Positions 35,278 through 46,049 of a stretch of 64,000 bases of DNA are shown here, piece by piece (the stretch's first letter is position 1; every line of letters starts with the position of its first letter). The DNA is taken from NCBI GenBank assembly GCA_028673005.1, contig CM054118.1:56489338-56553337 (forward strand), in the 5' to 3' direction. The notes beneath the pieces were generated by a model that was given only the letters and a program-made list of their open reading frames with translations, did not search any database and was not told where the DNA came from. The position numbers and the translations under genes are program-made. Source of the stretch: Tanypteryx hageni. Lineage: Eukaryota; Arthropoda; Insecta; Odonata; Petaluridae.

Positions 35278-36120
35278 CAGTAGAGCCTCGCTAATCCGAA
35301 CTAAATGGGACTCGGTTATGTTCGGATTAGTGAATTTTCGGATTAACCGGGTTTTTACAAAATACACGGCGGGGAGGAGGGGGCAAGGGTTGGAGGTTCC
35401 CGCGCTCTCGAGTGAAGGTCACAGCAAACCTTTGTATTCATTACTCAGTGCTGTTTCTACCGTCTCAGCGTACGGCTGTGTAATGTAGTGCAGGGCTTTT
35501 CCCAGTGCTTTAAATTACTATCGCCGTTTTGTCTATCTTGTATAAATGTCCAAAAAGCATAAGCACAGTTCGTGTTTGTTAAAAGATAAGTTGGAATTGC
35601 TCAAACGCATTTACAAAGGCGAAAGTGCGACCAAACTAGACTTAGAGTTTGGTTTCGGAAAAGCTACCATCAGTGACTGGAAAAAGATTCGTACTAAAAT
35701 TGAACAATTTTGTGCCACTATTAGTGTTAAATCTCTCGGCAATTGTACTGTCGGAGAAGAGTGGTCAAGATGACCCGAATTAAAATGAAGCTACAACGGA
35801 AGTAATCACACACGCTGAGGGATAGGAAGCGTTGGAACGCGCTCAGCTGTACGTAGAGCAGCACCGTAAAGCCACGCCTGCAGATGTAATTTTTATGAAG
35901 CGCTAGCGAAACATTGCAGCCTCTTCTCGTCGTTTAACACTTTATTACAAGAAAATAACAGATTTTGTGAAACAAAGAACTAATTTATAAATGTGTAAGT
36001 TGTAGTATTCTGTCAATTTTTGTCTGAATAAATAAAACTTTTTCTTAAGACTATTTTTACATACTGTTCGGATTAACCGAAATTTCGGATTACCGAGGTT
36101 CGTATTAACGGGGTCTATAT
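35278..36120 (+). mobile_element. Tigger/pogo-type transposon, internally deleted
   Basis: The left end CAGTAGAGCCTCGCTAATCC and inverted right end TAGACCCCGTTAATACGAAC form the pogo/Tigger-type repeat, and a second CGGATTA...CCGAA motif follows inside each end (TTCGGATTAACCG at both). TA precedes the left end; the last three bases of the right end are changed. It holds the start and the end of a transposase with the middle deleted. Confidence 0.9.
35546..35935 (+). pseudogene. Tigger-type transposase remnant (CENP-B-like HTH plus C-terminal tail)
   Basis: The frame opens with MSKKHKHSSCLLKDKLELLK and continues through RIYKGESATKLDLEFGFGKA to TISDWKKI, the N-terminal Psq/CENP-B-type helix-turn-helix. 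The frame stops at 35773. Farther on, 35825-35935 gives ALERAQLYVEQHRKATPADV, the C-terminal AL...Y.EQ...TPADV box of Tigger transposases, with an in-frame stop before RNIAASSRR. The DDE domain is missing, consistent with internal deletion. Confidence 0.88.
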
Positions 36121-37041
36121 GACTTCAGCTACAAATTGCATGAAAATCGGTCCATTTGTGCAAAAGTTGTTAGTAGGGGACACACACACACAGAGACAGG
36201 ACAATTTCCTAATTTCCTTTGAAAACCAGCCTTAAACGCCTCTCCCTCGCGAATGAAGGAAATTACTGCAATAAATATATTTTTGCAAAACGCTTGAATA
36301 TTTAGTTCGAGTTATAAAATAATTCGTTGGTAAAATTGCCAATTTTCCAGTTAAAAGCAGCTTGGTTTCAGTTACTATCAATGAGCCATAAAACGGTTGA
36401 GGAAAAAAAACAAATTTGGATTACAAAGGAGCCGTCCTCAGAGGTTATTTACCGGTCGTTGATCATTTTATTTTTAGAGTCAACTTGAGTTGATTTCATG
36501 TTATGGCTCCCCAATCAAAAATTCATTTCAACGCCCCCTTTTCTTTGATAGTTTTCAAGAATGTGTTTAGTACTTTAAACAAGTGATAAAAGGGAAACAA
36601 TGAGGACTAACTATTAAATAAATGGCATCCAGATGATCGCTCGTTCAGTGATATTATTATACAGTTAAAATACAAGTGTAGTATATTGGACCTTTGTATA
36701 GCGACGGTTACATTGTAACAGGGGTCTCCAAAGTACGGCCCGCGCAGTGATTTCATTCGACCAGCCTTACCTCATATATTTCTTTAAGTTTTGTGTATTT
36801 ACCAGCAACAATTTCCATTAGATATCGTTTATGATATCTAAACGATTTTGTTCGAGTACTTGGATGAAATATACTTTTAATATAGGCGAATGACATATTA
36901 CAAAATAAAATAAAATCGTCAAAACTTGCTCTTTGATATTTTCTCACGGTCTGGTCAGTCATTTGAAAGGTCTTATGTTGCCCGCGCAGTGGTTCATAAA
37001 GCTTCATGTGGGCCTTTCAGTATAAAGGTTAGTGACCCCTG
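36121..37041. repeat. repeat block C, copy 2, with hAT-type end module
   Basis: The partner of 11397-12302. It includes a decayed hammerhead-like box (36411-36444, minus strand: CTGAGGACGGCTCC and AATCCAAAT) and the 323-bp module 36719-37041 with ends CAGGGGTCTCCAAAGT and (inverted) CAGGGGTCACTAACC. The left flank of the module is shared with copy 1 for more than 450 bp, but the right flank is not. Confidence 0.8.
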
Positions 37042-37411
37042 TGTTAGAGTAGATGTCAACTGACAACGATCGTTCTGACAGTTTATGCGATTAAATATGA
37101 TAATACAGTTGATCAAAAACTACGATATTGGTCCAGTCTTAAGGATTACCCATAAAACAAATATCCGTGGTTACATACCGGGTGATTTAAACGCCTTACA
37201 ACACTAGAAACATTTAGAAAGGCCAATGCAGCTCAATGAAATGTTGTATTTCCTAAATTTAATTGCATAATAAGATCAGAGAGAATTTTTTTGCCACATT
37301 CTCAATCGCCATTTAAATGTATAAAAATAAGTTGCGCCTTTGGAATGGCATCGCTAAAAATCAGCGATAATGAGTTTTGCATCTGGATTTCTTCTGTTAA
37401 AATCTTTAGAG

Positions 37412-37685
37412 CAGCGGTTCTGAGCATTTTTTCCGTCACAAAACACATGACGGTCGATGCACACAGCACATTACAACTAAAAAATGAGGGAGATTAGTGT
37501 TAGAATGGCAAGTTTAAGCCAAAACATTGTTTTAGCTGTTATAAATGACGCAAGAGAAAGCCAAAAACTCTGATTAACAAAATTTGCTTTACTTTTTACA
37601 AGTAGTATTAAATTTTCATTGACACACCTCCCGACTCTTCGCGACACGCCTTTTTGTGTAGCGACACTACGGTTGAGAACCGTTG
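37412..37685. mobile_element. hAT MITE with target duplication
   Basis: The left end CAGCGGTTCTGAGCA matches the inverted right end CAACGGTTCTCAACC. The flanks are ctttagag (37404-37411) and ctttacag (37686-37693), a 7/8 match. Non-coding. Confidence 0.82.
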
Positions 37686-37693
37686 CTTTACAG

Positions 37694-38380
37694 GTTTATC
37701 GAATATTTAAACACATTTCAAATAGTATGAAAGTAATTTCAAATCTCCAGCCATTTGTTGGAAAATAAGCCCCGAAATTATTGAATTAGCTGTGAATCTA
37801 GATTCTTGAAACACCTTTGAAAAGTCCTGAAGCTCTGCATCTTACACATCAATTTTAAGGAATATATTGCAAATAAAATAATCCCCTAAGTTGCACTACT
37901 CTTTTATATTTTCCATTGTCTTCAGACCTTAGAAAACAGTGTATATATCTGTCTACCTGAATTTTCGAGCGTAACTGTGTTAAACTTGAAACTTGAATAG
38001 GAGCAAGACCATTTTCAAATTTCCTCTGTTCGATTTCTTTCGAAACCCTCTTTTTACGATTTAAGTTCATCTATGTTGAGTATAAAGTTGCTAGTTAGAT
38101 GTACAAATATCTATAACGAGAGTTATCTGTACCGAAAATTACCTAGTATATTCTGTCTATAGTCATACAAAATTTCACACATTCATATTTTTCACGTTTT
38201 TATGAATATACACACCCTCATGCATAACGATTCATAATAATTCATAAAAATAGCTTTAAATATATCATCCGTTATATTTAAGGCGTTTCCGAGATTTAAC
38301 GTAAATCTGTTTCACTTTTTCCCTACGCGGAAGGCACCAGCTACTGAACATCTCTCAACTATAACGCGCATTATTGGAAG
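37694..38380. other. AT-rich unique stretch, no gene seen
   Basis: No recognisable content. Confidence 0.4.
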
Positions 38381-38388
38381 CAACGAGT

Positions 38389-38657
38389 CAGGGCTACGGG
38401 CGAGTCGGGTTGGTGCTCGGGGCGTCAAAGTCTTGGGGGCGCTAACCCGACCAACTGTCTATGCATTACTTTTACTTGTACGTAAAAAATATTTTGTCAA
38501 TTTATAACCCAGAACAGGCTGGAACGCTGATGGCATTCCTTTTATTTCTTCTTTATCAGTAATTTTTGCAGAGCGATGAATAAATGAACATGTACTTTGT
38601 AAATATCTCAACAGACATTTACGGAGGGGGGCGTCAAAATTCCTCGGGCCGCCCCTG
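38389..38657. mobile_element. hAT MITE with target duplication
   Basis: The left end CAGGGCTACGGGCGAG and inverted right end CAGGGGCGGCCCGAGG are flanked by caacgagt (38381-38388) and caaagagt (38658-38665). GGGGGCGTCAAA/GGGGCGTCAAA boxes lie inside both ends in direct orientation. Non-coding. Confidence 0.75.
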
Positions 38658-38858
38658 CAAAGAGTGAACGGATTTATCTGTCTAAAGTTGTAACCATATA
38701 AAATCTCTCGTCGGAGAACTTTAAAATCGCCTCGACTTCAATTCAAACTTTCACTCGATGGTCATTTGAAAAAATAAATGAGGTAAATGGAGGAAAGAAT
38801 GGATTCCTCGAATGCAATCTCTTGAATCTCATTTGATGATTGCATCCCAATCCCGCAC

Positions 38859-38938
38859 CATATATGGTCTTCAATTTTATAAGCGCTCTATCTCTCTATA
38901 TATGGTCTTCAATTTTATAAGCACTCCATCTCTCTATC
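38859..38938 (+). repeat. tandem duplication, about 39 bp x 2
   Basis: Two copies of TATATGGTCTTCAATTTTAT plus AAGC(G/A)CTC(T/C)ATCTCTC. Confidence 0.95.
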
Positions 38939-41885
38939 AGTCGGTCTCGTCGCGGGCGTGTATACGATAGCGTGATTTATTGGTCAAGTTAAACGCCGTT
39001 GTTGTTTTGTTTGCTAATCGCGGAAAAGGCCTCGCCGCTCGTAATCCCCTCCTCTCTGAGGCGTTTATCTGCACTTTCCCACCTATTATTATCCTTATAT
39101 CAATTGCTTCGATGTGCGCAAGTCCTTCTCTCTCACACACACACGCACACAAACATATACACTTGAATTTCTACTCTTTCCCCGAATGTGGGATTACCAA
39201 GTTTTTTTCATTTCCTTCTGACGTAAATTTCTTAACTCGAATCTGTAGCTAATCGCAAACACAGTACGATAAAAGTAGTACGAGGTCAGAGCCTAAGGAA
39301 GCTCTTGGTCGTCAACCTCAATTAACAGATATCCGAAACCATGAGCTGCACTCGGGGTAATTGACTATTTTGAATTATTAGCAACGATATTTTTGGGATG
39401 CTCTTACGTGATATTCAAATTAGTTGTAACCGCACATTTGAACTGCTCCTAACGGAGGAATTGTTCTATTTAAGACGACTTTACAAAGGTAACCTTTTTG
39501 TGAATTTTCCTTTCCTCGCATCGCAAACAACTGATAAACAAGTAATTATACAGGAGAAATACAACTTTGAGGTTTCCACTTTTTGTCATTTGAACACAAC
39601 CGGCTTAAAATTCAAAACGAATGCTTAAATGATAGCATTTCAGAATTAAGTTATGGAAAGAAAATTGCCATTTTTGACTAGAGAGTGACTGAATGGCGCC
39701 AACAGCAAAGTAACAACTACTTAATGAGCAACGACGTAGATGTTCAGAAACTTGTACAAATATACGCCGACTTCAAACAGAAAACGAACAGATTATTTAG
39801 CAGCATTGATATAAGTAAATGTTCAGGTAGACGAAGACATACGAAATAGTGTAACCGAGGCATGTAATTGTTAGCGGAGTTTTGTTGCACGGAAAATCAT
39901 GGAAATACAACGCAAACGACACATCATTCGAAATTTCGAAGAATCAAGAGTATCCAAAAGACATTGCGCGATACAGCCAAATAAGCTTATTGAGGCTTCT
40001 ACGAACATTGCGTTGCCTCGCTTCTGTCACTTGTGTTTCAACAAAACAGTTTGGATACGGCTTATTAAGGAAAATAATATAATAAACCTGCAGAACTAGG
40101 TGAATTTAGTGGAAAATATTCTTAAGATTTCGGCATATGTAATACGAACGCGCGGACCGTTAGCTGAAATCGACGCTACCAGTCCACACACGAACTACCC
40201 TTTCCCCTTCCATTTTTCGCCACGCTACTTTCTCCAAAAGATTTGATGAATACCTCTCATCTAACAAGCACACATGACAGAAGCATTGGCATAGCATGGA
40301 TTGCAAGGACCTAAGACTAATTTTTTTCAACTCGATCCCTTGCAAGGACCGCCTAAGCTCTGGCCCCTGGGAATTCACTGAACGCGAGGCGTTATGGGAA
40401 CATGGTTTCCGAGACAAACTTCCGCCAAGATTGTTTCCTAAGAAAGTATCCCTGACACATTTTCAGGTATACCTTGCATACGTATATACACGGTGGCCAT
40501 ATTCAAATAAACAGTAAAAGAGCGATATAAATTACTTGACTTGGTGTACAAATTAGTTCCGCGGGCTGAAGAACTTCAACGAACGAGAATATTCAAACAA
40601 ATTAACGGGAACAAATACGAACAGATCTTGTCACTTGGCATCATATAAACTGCGTTTATTTTATACAACTAATGGTAATATACTATATTATAAACAAAAC
40701 AAAAACCAATCTAGACTAAATCGAGTGCCGATGGTTGCCATTATCAACAGAAATCGGGACAATTCATATCACTTGACGCCATAAGTACAAGTTTTTATAC
40801 TAATACGTATATGATTCGAAAGATTCAAACTCACCTAATTGGAACAATGTTTCTTGCATCAACGCCAAATCGTTCCAGTAGCGTCCTCAGTCCACCGACA
40901 CCTGCCAGTCTCAAGGTCGCGACCCCCACTAAGCCAGGCGGAGACTGTGGTTTCTGGTTCCCCCTGCCGGCATTATTTTATATTAATTTATAAAATAGAA
41001 AACTTATTCGTTCTCTGCGCAAGTGGAACGTAGTCGTCGATTTACTGTAAAATTACACAACAAATAAATTAATTAATTTTGGTTTATAATTAATTTGGAT
41101 TATACATAAGAAGAGATAAGACTTCTTTGGTAATATGTTGAGTCATTTTTTGAACCGACAGCCAATGGACGCAACTTCGCACTTTATTGAATAAAAATAA
41201 CTGAGCTCGGTCTAAGATTTTGATTAAAATAATTCTAAGGTAACTGTGGTTTGAATAACTTTTGATCATTAGTAAACCCCAAAATTGAAACCTAATTCTA
41301 ATTTTTTATTCGAATCCAGAGTTTATCCGTCAATCAAAAGAGCTCCCATCTTTTGTCCATTTAGACATTATTGATATACAATGCCAATTTCGTGTGATGA
41401 AGCTGAACTGACCACCTGCATTTTCTCAGCGAACAACTTTGCTAAAACATTCCCCGCGGTCGGTCTTCAACTTCTATACGAAACATGATACTCAGTCCCC
41501 TTCAAACTTCGCAGAATGATATTCAATGCCCCATAGATAAGAAAAACCTCTCGTTTCAGATCGAACGTAAGGATTGGGAAACACCAGTATGAGTTAATCT
41601 TGAGGTTTCTTCCAAAAATGGTACATTCTTTTCTAAAGGTACATAGTGCGCCGCTTGATCCGCCCGGGAAAGAAGTCTTGTTACGTTATAAGAGAGGTCA
41701 AACTATAATGTCATTAATTAGTCCACTCACAAAAGTTGCCAGCTGTCCATAATAAATTCGGTCGCTCTTGAGAGCTTCGACCGGGAGTGCGAATATCATC
41801 CCATGCGCTTTCGAAGTATGACTAAAAAGCCTTTTATTTTGAAATATTTCTGGAAAAAGTGCAATGTATGTTAGCAACTACAATG

Positions 41886-41887
<2 letters not shown>
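38939..41887. other. unique stretch of nearly 3 kb, no gene seen
   Basis: Several short open frames (up to 90 codons) have no recognisable domains. A CA-rich run lies at 39133-39152. At 40880-40905, inverted CTGAGGACGCTACTGG weakly recalls the Penelope-like box but lacks a proper stem and I do not count it. Confidence 0.4.

Positions 41888-41936
<49 letters not shown>
41888..41936. repeat. (TA)n microsatellite
   Basis: About 24 uninterrupted TA units. Confidence 0.98.
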
Positions 41937-42423
41937 ATCGAATAAATCAAACAAAACCATGAAAATTCATTAATTATGTTTTAAGTCGTATAAACGATAG
42001 AGTTTTGGTCCATAACTGACTTAGAAGCTGAATTTTCAAGATGCATTAACGTCTGAATGAAAGATACCGAAGTAAGAACTAAATTTAGCCCAATATTTTT
42101 CAAATCGTTTTTTTTATTCCTACTTTCCTGCTACCCAGGTGTTCCAAAAGAATTTTTATTTGCTGCCCACAAAACATCCGCTGTCATTGCTGCTTACTGT
42201 TTGTTAGCATAGCGATATGAACATTAAATGCCACACAATTTTACTCCAGCGTTACCGAAAAATTAATTCTTAAGCCCAAAGTCCGCTTTGTATTTCCTTA
42301 TTTTCAGTAAAGTGGAAGTTTTTTCTTTAAAGACTAAAGAACATGCGAAATTTTGCAGAGGATTTTATCCTTGTTTTGTTTACAGCTTCTCTCCAATGTC
42401 ATTAAGAGGTCTATAATTTTCCG

Positions 42424-43049
42424 CAAGGCAGTTTGGCGCCCTAGGCTAACTTTTTTGGGCTCCCTACTCCAATCTAAATGATACTAAAAATCTAATAGAT
42501 GAAAATTATTTTTAGTAGTAATTACACAATGACGTCTATAAGCACCGGTATTACTTAAATATAATATTAATAAACGATTGTTTTTATTATTAAATATTTT
42601 TTATAATTACTAAAAACGACGTTTTTCCGTATTATGAAACTTCATAGTAAGTAATAGCTGTAAAAATGGGCATTAAGAAGAATATTTTTAGCAAGAGATT
42701 AAGCAAATCATAACTTTAGGCTCGTAAGTTAGTTGTTACGTCAACATCTTCAAGAATTACACATTCTCCAAATCTTCCTCAGACCGCTAGTTTAAACTTC
42801 TTATACTTTTAGGTTTGGGGTAGTGCACAGCATTGTAGAGGAATTGAAATCATGTTGAATATAAAGGTTCATACAACACAAGTGAACGTGAAAATATAAC
42901 AACATGTATCAATGAAAGATGAAAGATAAGTATATATTACTTAAAGGAAAAATACAGACATACAGTGCCCGTGAAATCAAAACATTGGCTTTTCATGGCG
43001 CCCTAGGCAGTTAGTTGCCTGTTTTGCTACCCCGTTCGGCCGGCTCTGC
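42424..43049. mobile_element. possible hAT-like element or fragments
   Basis: GGCGCCCTAGGC occurs near both ends, in direct orientation (42435 and 43000). The right end closes CGTTCGGCCGGCTCTG, whose inverted form CAGAGCCGGCCGAACG looks like a hAT terminus. The left end (CAAGGCAGTTTGG) matches poorly and the flanks do not match. The 600 bp between are AT-rich and non-coding. Confidence 0.4.
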
Positions 43050-43902
43050 AGAAGAGCAAAAACGAGGTTAGACCGAAATTCACGAGGTTATAGTTAGAGA
43101 TAGAGGTTTAAAGAAAACAATGCAAAGCTCGACATAACCAGCGAATGGTTCGCAACACACGCACGCAATAATGCGTTTATTAGGTGATTATTACCATGAC
43201 AGCCATTACTGCTGTTAATGCAGCAACGCATTATTTCTACGTTACGCTCCTGTCCGCTCTCCGGTGTTTGTATCTTTCATATTTTGTACTTAATAAATTA
43301 TTCTGCGAGTGAAAACGGTCCCCAGCTTCTATAACTAGAGTTGCCTTTGGAGCGAGGGTCAACCTCGCAAAGAAATTTAGCACGAAATCTTTATGCTATT
43401 TTAATGATATACGTATATTATTATGGAGTGCGGTAGTTTCTGTACAGCAGTTTAAATCTAGTTTGAAAATAATAAGAGAAATCGATCCATTCGAATGATT
43501 ACGACTTCTGTAAATATGAAAGGAACACACGGTCGTGAGAATTCCCGTGTTTCACGTGGAGATATTTTGAGGGCCATCTTACTTAATGTAATTGAAAATA
43601 ATTAAATATAAACTGTCTTGGATTTCGATGGACTTAAACTCAATTTTTGTCCGCCTTTTGCCCATTTTTATTTCAATCTTTCGTTACAATCGAACGTTTA
43701 TAATTTTCGATGAGTCGATGTAGATATTTGTAGCGTGTTCCATGTAGTAAACGCGCTTACGTTTTCGCTCTGTCTGCCCGTCTGCGCCATAAATTAAATA
43801 AAAATAGCAATCAAACGGTAAGATATATAAGACTAAAATGTGCAGGGAGTATTTGATCTATGTAATGCCATTTATTACGCCGCCAAATAAATTCTTTGGA
43901 GT
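43050..43902. other. unique stretch, no gene seen
   Basis: No recognisable content. Confidence 0.4.
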
Positions 43903-44072
43903 AATCGGTGGGTGGCAGGAGGTGCCTTCAACTTATTTAAATTAAGATTCTGACCAAATGGGTAGTTATGGATAGAAAGTTAAAGATTTGTCACTATTTG
44001 TGTGACCTTTAATTCCATCTGTAAAATTGCAGAAGACGTTTTTTTAAATCGGTGGGTGGCAGGAGGTGCCTT
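43903..44072 (+). repeat. direct pair of a 29-bp motif
   Basis: AATCGGTGGGTGGCAGGAGG followed by TGCCTTCAA occurs twice, about 143 bp apart, in the same orientation (43903 and 44046). A third, shorter match is at 4438. The spacer is AT-rich and unremarkable. I do not recognise the family. Confidence 0.8.
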
Positions 44073-44799
44073 CAAAATGTTTTTAGTAAAGTTCATATCA
44101 CAAGCCAATAGTCATTATATTATAAACCTAATATAAAGCAAATGGAATATGAACATACTTTTCTAGTTCATTAATGAACAAATTAATTTGTCACATAATT
44201 ATATTACTAAGTCTATAGATAATTTTAAGTTTACAATTCTAAATAAAAATCGACAAATAAAACGAGGATTTTAATATTGCACCATCAAATAAAGCTCACA
44301 ATTTTTTTTTACCTTTTCTTTACATTTGTGTTCAGATGTAGTTTTATAACTAGAATTTTTTCCATATTAACTGAAGATTTGAGTTATTTGGCTGCACTTT
44401 GCGTGCATTTACCACAATTGCGCATGCACCATTACCAGAAATTACGCGTTTCATGCAAGGATATTTTCGCAGCCTATTTTCATTTCTTTGGCCGTCCTAA
44501 CAAATCATGCTACATGAAATAAAATGATTTTTGCTTCCTTGTTTCCCATTTTCATCATTCCCTTTTCCTTTCCACTTAGATTTAACCAAAAATTTCTGAA
44601 TAGTCTCGCGGAACTCGCTAATTATCGCGCCACTTATGCTCACTTTCCTTTTGCCTCGGTTTTAAAACAGGCGCATCGCGTCCTTTTATTTTGCTTTGAT
44701 TTGGTTTCAAACACGGATGCTCTGTTTGCCTATAAGACATAAAAATGTCGAGAAACTAAGGCCAATCAGAAAAGAATAAAATCGACTCTCATTACGTTA
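44073..44799. other. AT-rich stretch, no gene seen
   Basis: Two adjoining open frames (44277-44522 and 44524-44742) have no recognisable domain. Confidence 0.4.
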
Positions 44800-45399
44800 A
44801 CGTAGCGCAAGGGTCGGGAACCGACGGCTCCGGAGTCGCATGCGGCTCTTAGCCCGAAAAACTGCAGCTCTTTCTTTACGTTGAGTAAAAAAATATTCTC
44901 ATTTTTTTATATTGAAGCTCGTTGAAAATGGAGTGGTTCGACATCCATCAAGAGATGGCACGACCGGCGTTGTAGACTCCGGGATGCTGGAGATTAGATT
45001 ATCACGGCGGATTTTCAGTTGGCCATTGAGCCTTGTGTACCTCACGATGGCCCTTGAGGGCTACGGTGGCGTCCGGATGGCTTCTGAACGAGATCACTTG
45101 GACGAAGCCGTAGAATACAAGAAAACTAGAATTTTTCTTAGAAGATGTTTCCAAAGATGAATTTGTATATTTCAGAAGTCTGAGAAATTGAGATCAATCA
45201 ATTGAAGTCATTTTCTGTGGAATAACTCCTGTATAACTACAATTAGAGGTTCTGGAAATTAAAAATAAAAGTATCTGGGTCGCAAAACTTGAATAAATGG
45301 TAGCGCAAGTTGAAACAAACCTAACAACTATAGCGGACGCCACAGGACATCATATTCAGATGCTGGAACTCATTCCCAGCTGATTATTCACACGCTAAG

Positions 45400-45519
45400 A
45401 GGCTGGCTTTAGGCCTTTTGACGCTTTTCGGTTCAACATACAGCTGTGAACAATTTTTCTCTTCCATGAATTTCATTAAAAACAAGTACCGAAATAGGCT
45501 GACAGACGAATGGATCTAA
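45400..45519 (+). pseudogene. hAT transposase C-terminal fragment, cut by a SINE
   Basis: The frame reads GLLTLFGSTYSCEQFFSSMN, then FIKNKYRNRLTDEWI. This is the hAT dimerisation box in the form used by the SPIN/ZBED-like group (FGSTY.CEQ.FS.M...K...R.RLTDE). The SINE lies directly after this box. Upstream sequence has too many stops to extend the protein with confidence. Confidence 0.85.
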
Positions 45520-45839
45520 TTTTGTTTGAATGCCCAGCCAATTCGCCTCTCTTACAGCACAAATGGGTATCTCAGAGGTAGTGCAATGAATAACCGGGGA
45601 GGGAGGAGGGAAACCCGGTGCCGGCATTTGCCTGCTCTTACGAAGAACACCAGGGGGGCCAACGGCTTAATGTCCCTTCCGAAGGACGGAAAAGCTGAAT
45701 TTGCGCGGTCTCCTCAAACCACACAAACAGGGGGCCGGGTGACCTTGGAAAAATCCTACTTGCGCAGGATTCGTACCCGATGACTTTTTCAAGCATCGGG
45801 CGAATAGCAGCCAGCGTCCCAACCACTACACCACCGGCG
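45520..45839 (-). mobile_element. tRNA-derived SINE, copy 2, with target duplication
   Basis: On the minus strand it starts near 45839 with GCCGGTGGTGTAGTGGTTGG, a clear box A (TGGTGTAGTGG), and has GGGTACGAATCC (about 45772-45783) as box B. ATGGATCTAA flanks it at 45510-45519 and 45840-45849, a 10-bp target-site duplication, which gives exact limits and a length of 320 bp. It is inserted within the hAT transposase reading frame, so it is younger than that hAT. Its body matches copy 1 at 775-1030. Confidence 0.88.
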
Positions 45840-46049
45840 ATGGATCTAAAAAAAATACGTTTTAGGAGGGAATTATAAACCCGCTTCTATGATGCGCTTG
45901 AGAATTCGGCGGGATCAAACGAGCGCTTCTAAAATTTATCGTATTTTTTACACAAAATTTAAGTTGCGGCTGGCAAAATTTTACCTTCTGTTCTTGTTTT
46001 GCTGATTTGGCTCGTGGTTCGAAAGAGGTTCCCGACCCCTGACGTGGCG

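Larger units (their letters stand above)
44808..46041 (+). mobile_element. hAT transposon with a nested SINE
   Basis: The left end CAAGGGTCGGGAACCGACGG and inverted right end CAGGGGTCGGGAACCTC are flanked by acgtagcg (44800-44807) and acgtggcg (46042-46049), 7/8. The left subterminal region has the GAGTCGCATGCGGCTCTT motif common in animal hAT families. It keeps the C-terminal part of the transposase, and a SINE has inserted into that part. Confidence 0.88.

Noticed and set aside
36753..37007. 84-codon minus-strand frame in block C as a transposase
   Set aside because: No match to hAT or other transposase motifs that I can see; it lies in a 323-bp module too small to be autonomous.
40870..40910. 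inverted CTGAGGA near 40900 as a further Penelope-like box
   Set aside because: No stem II, no GAAA box and no flanking CAGCCATAAC module.
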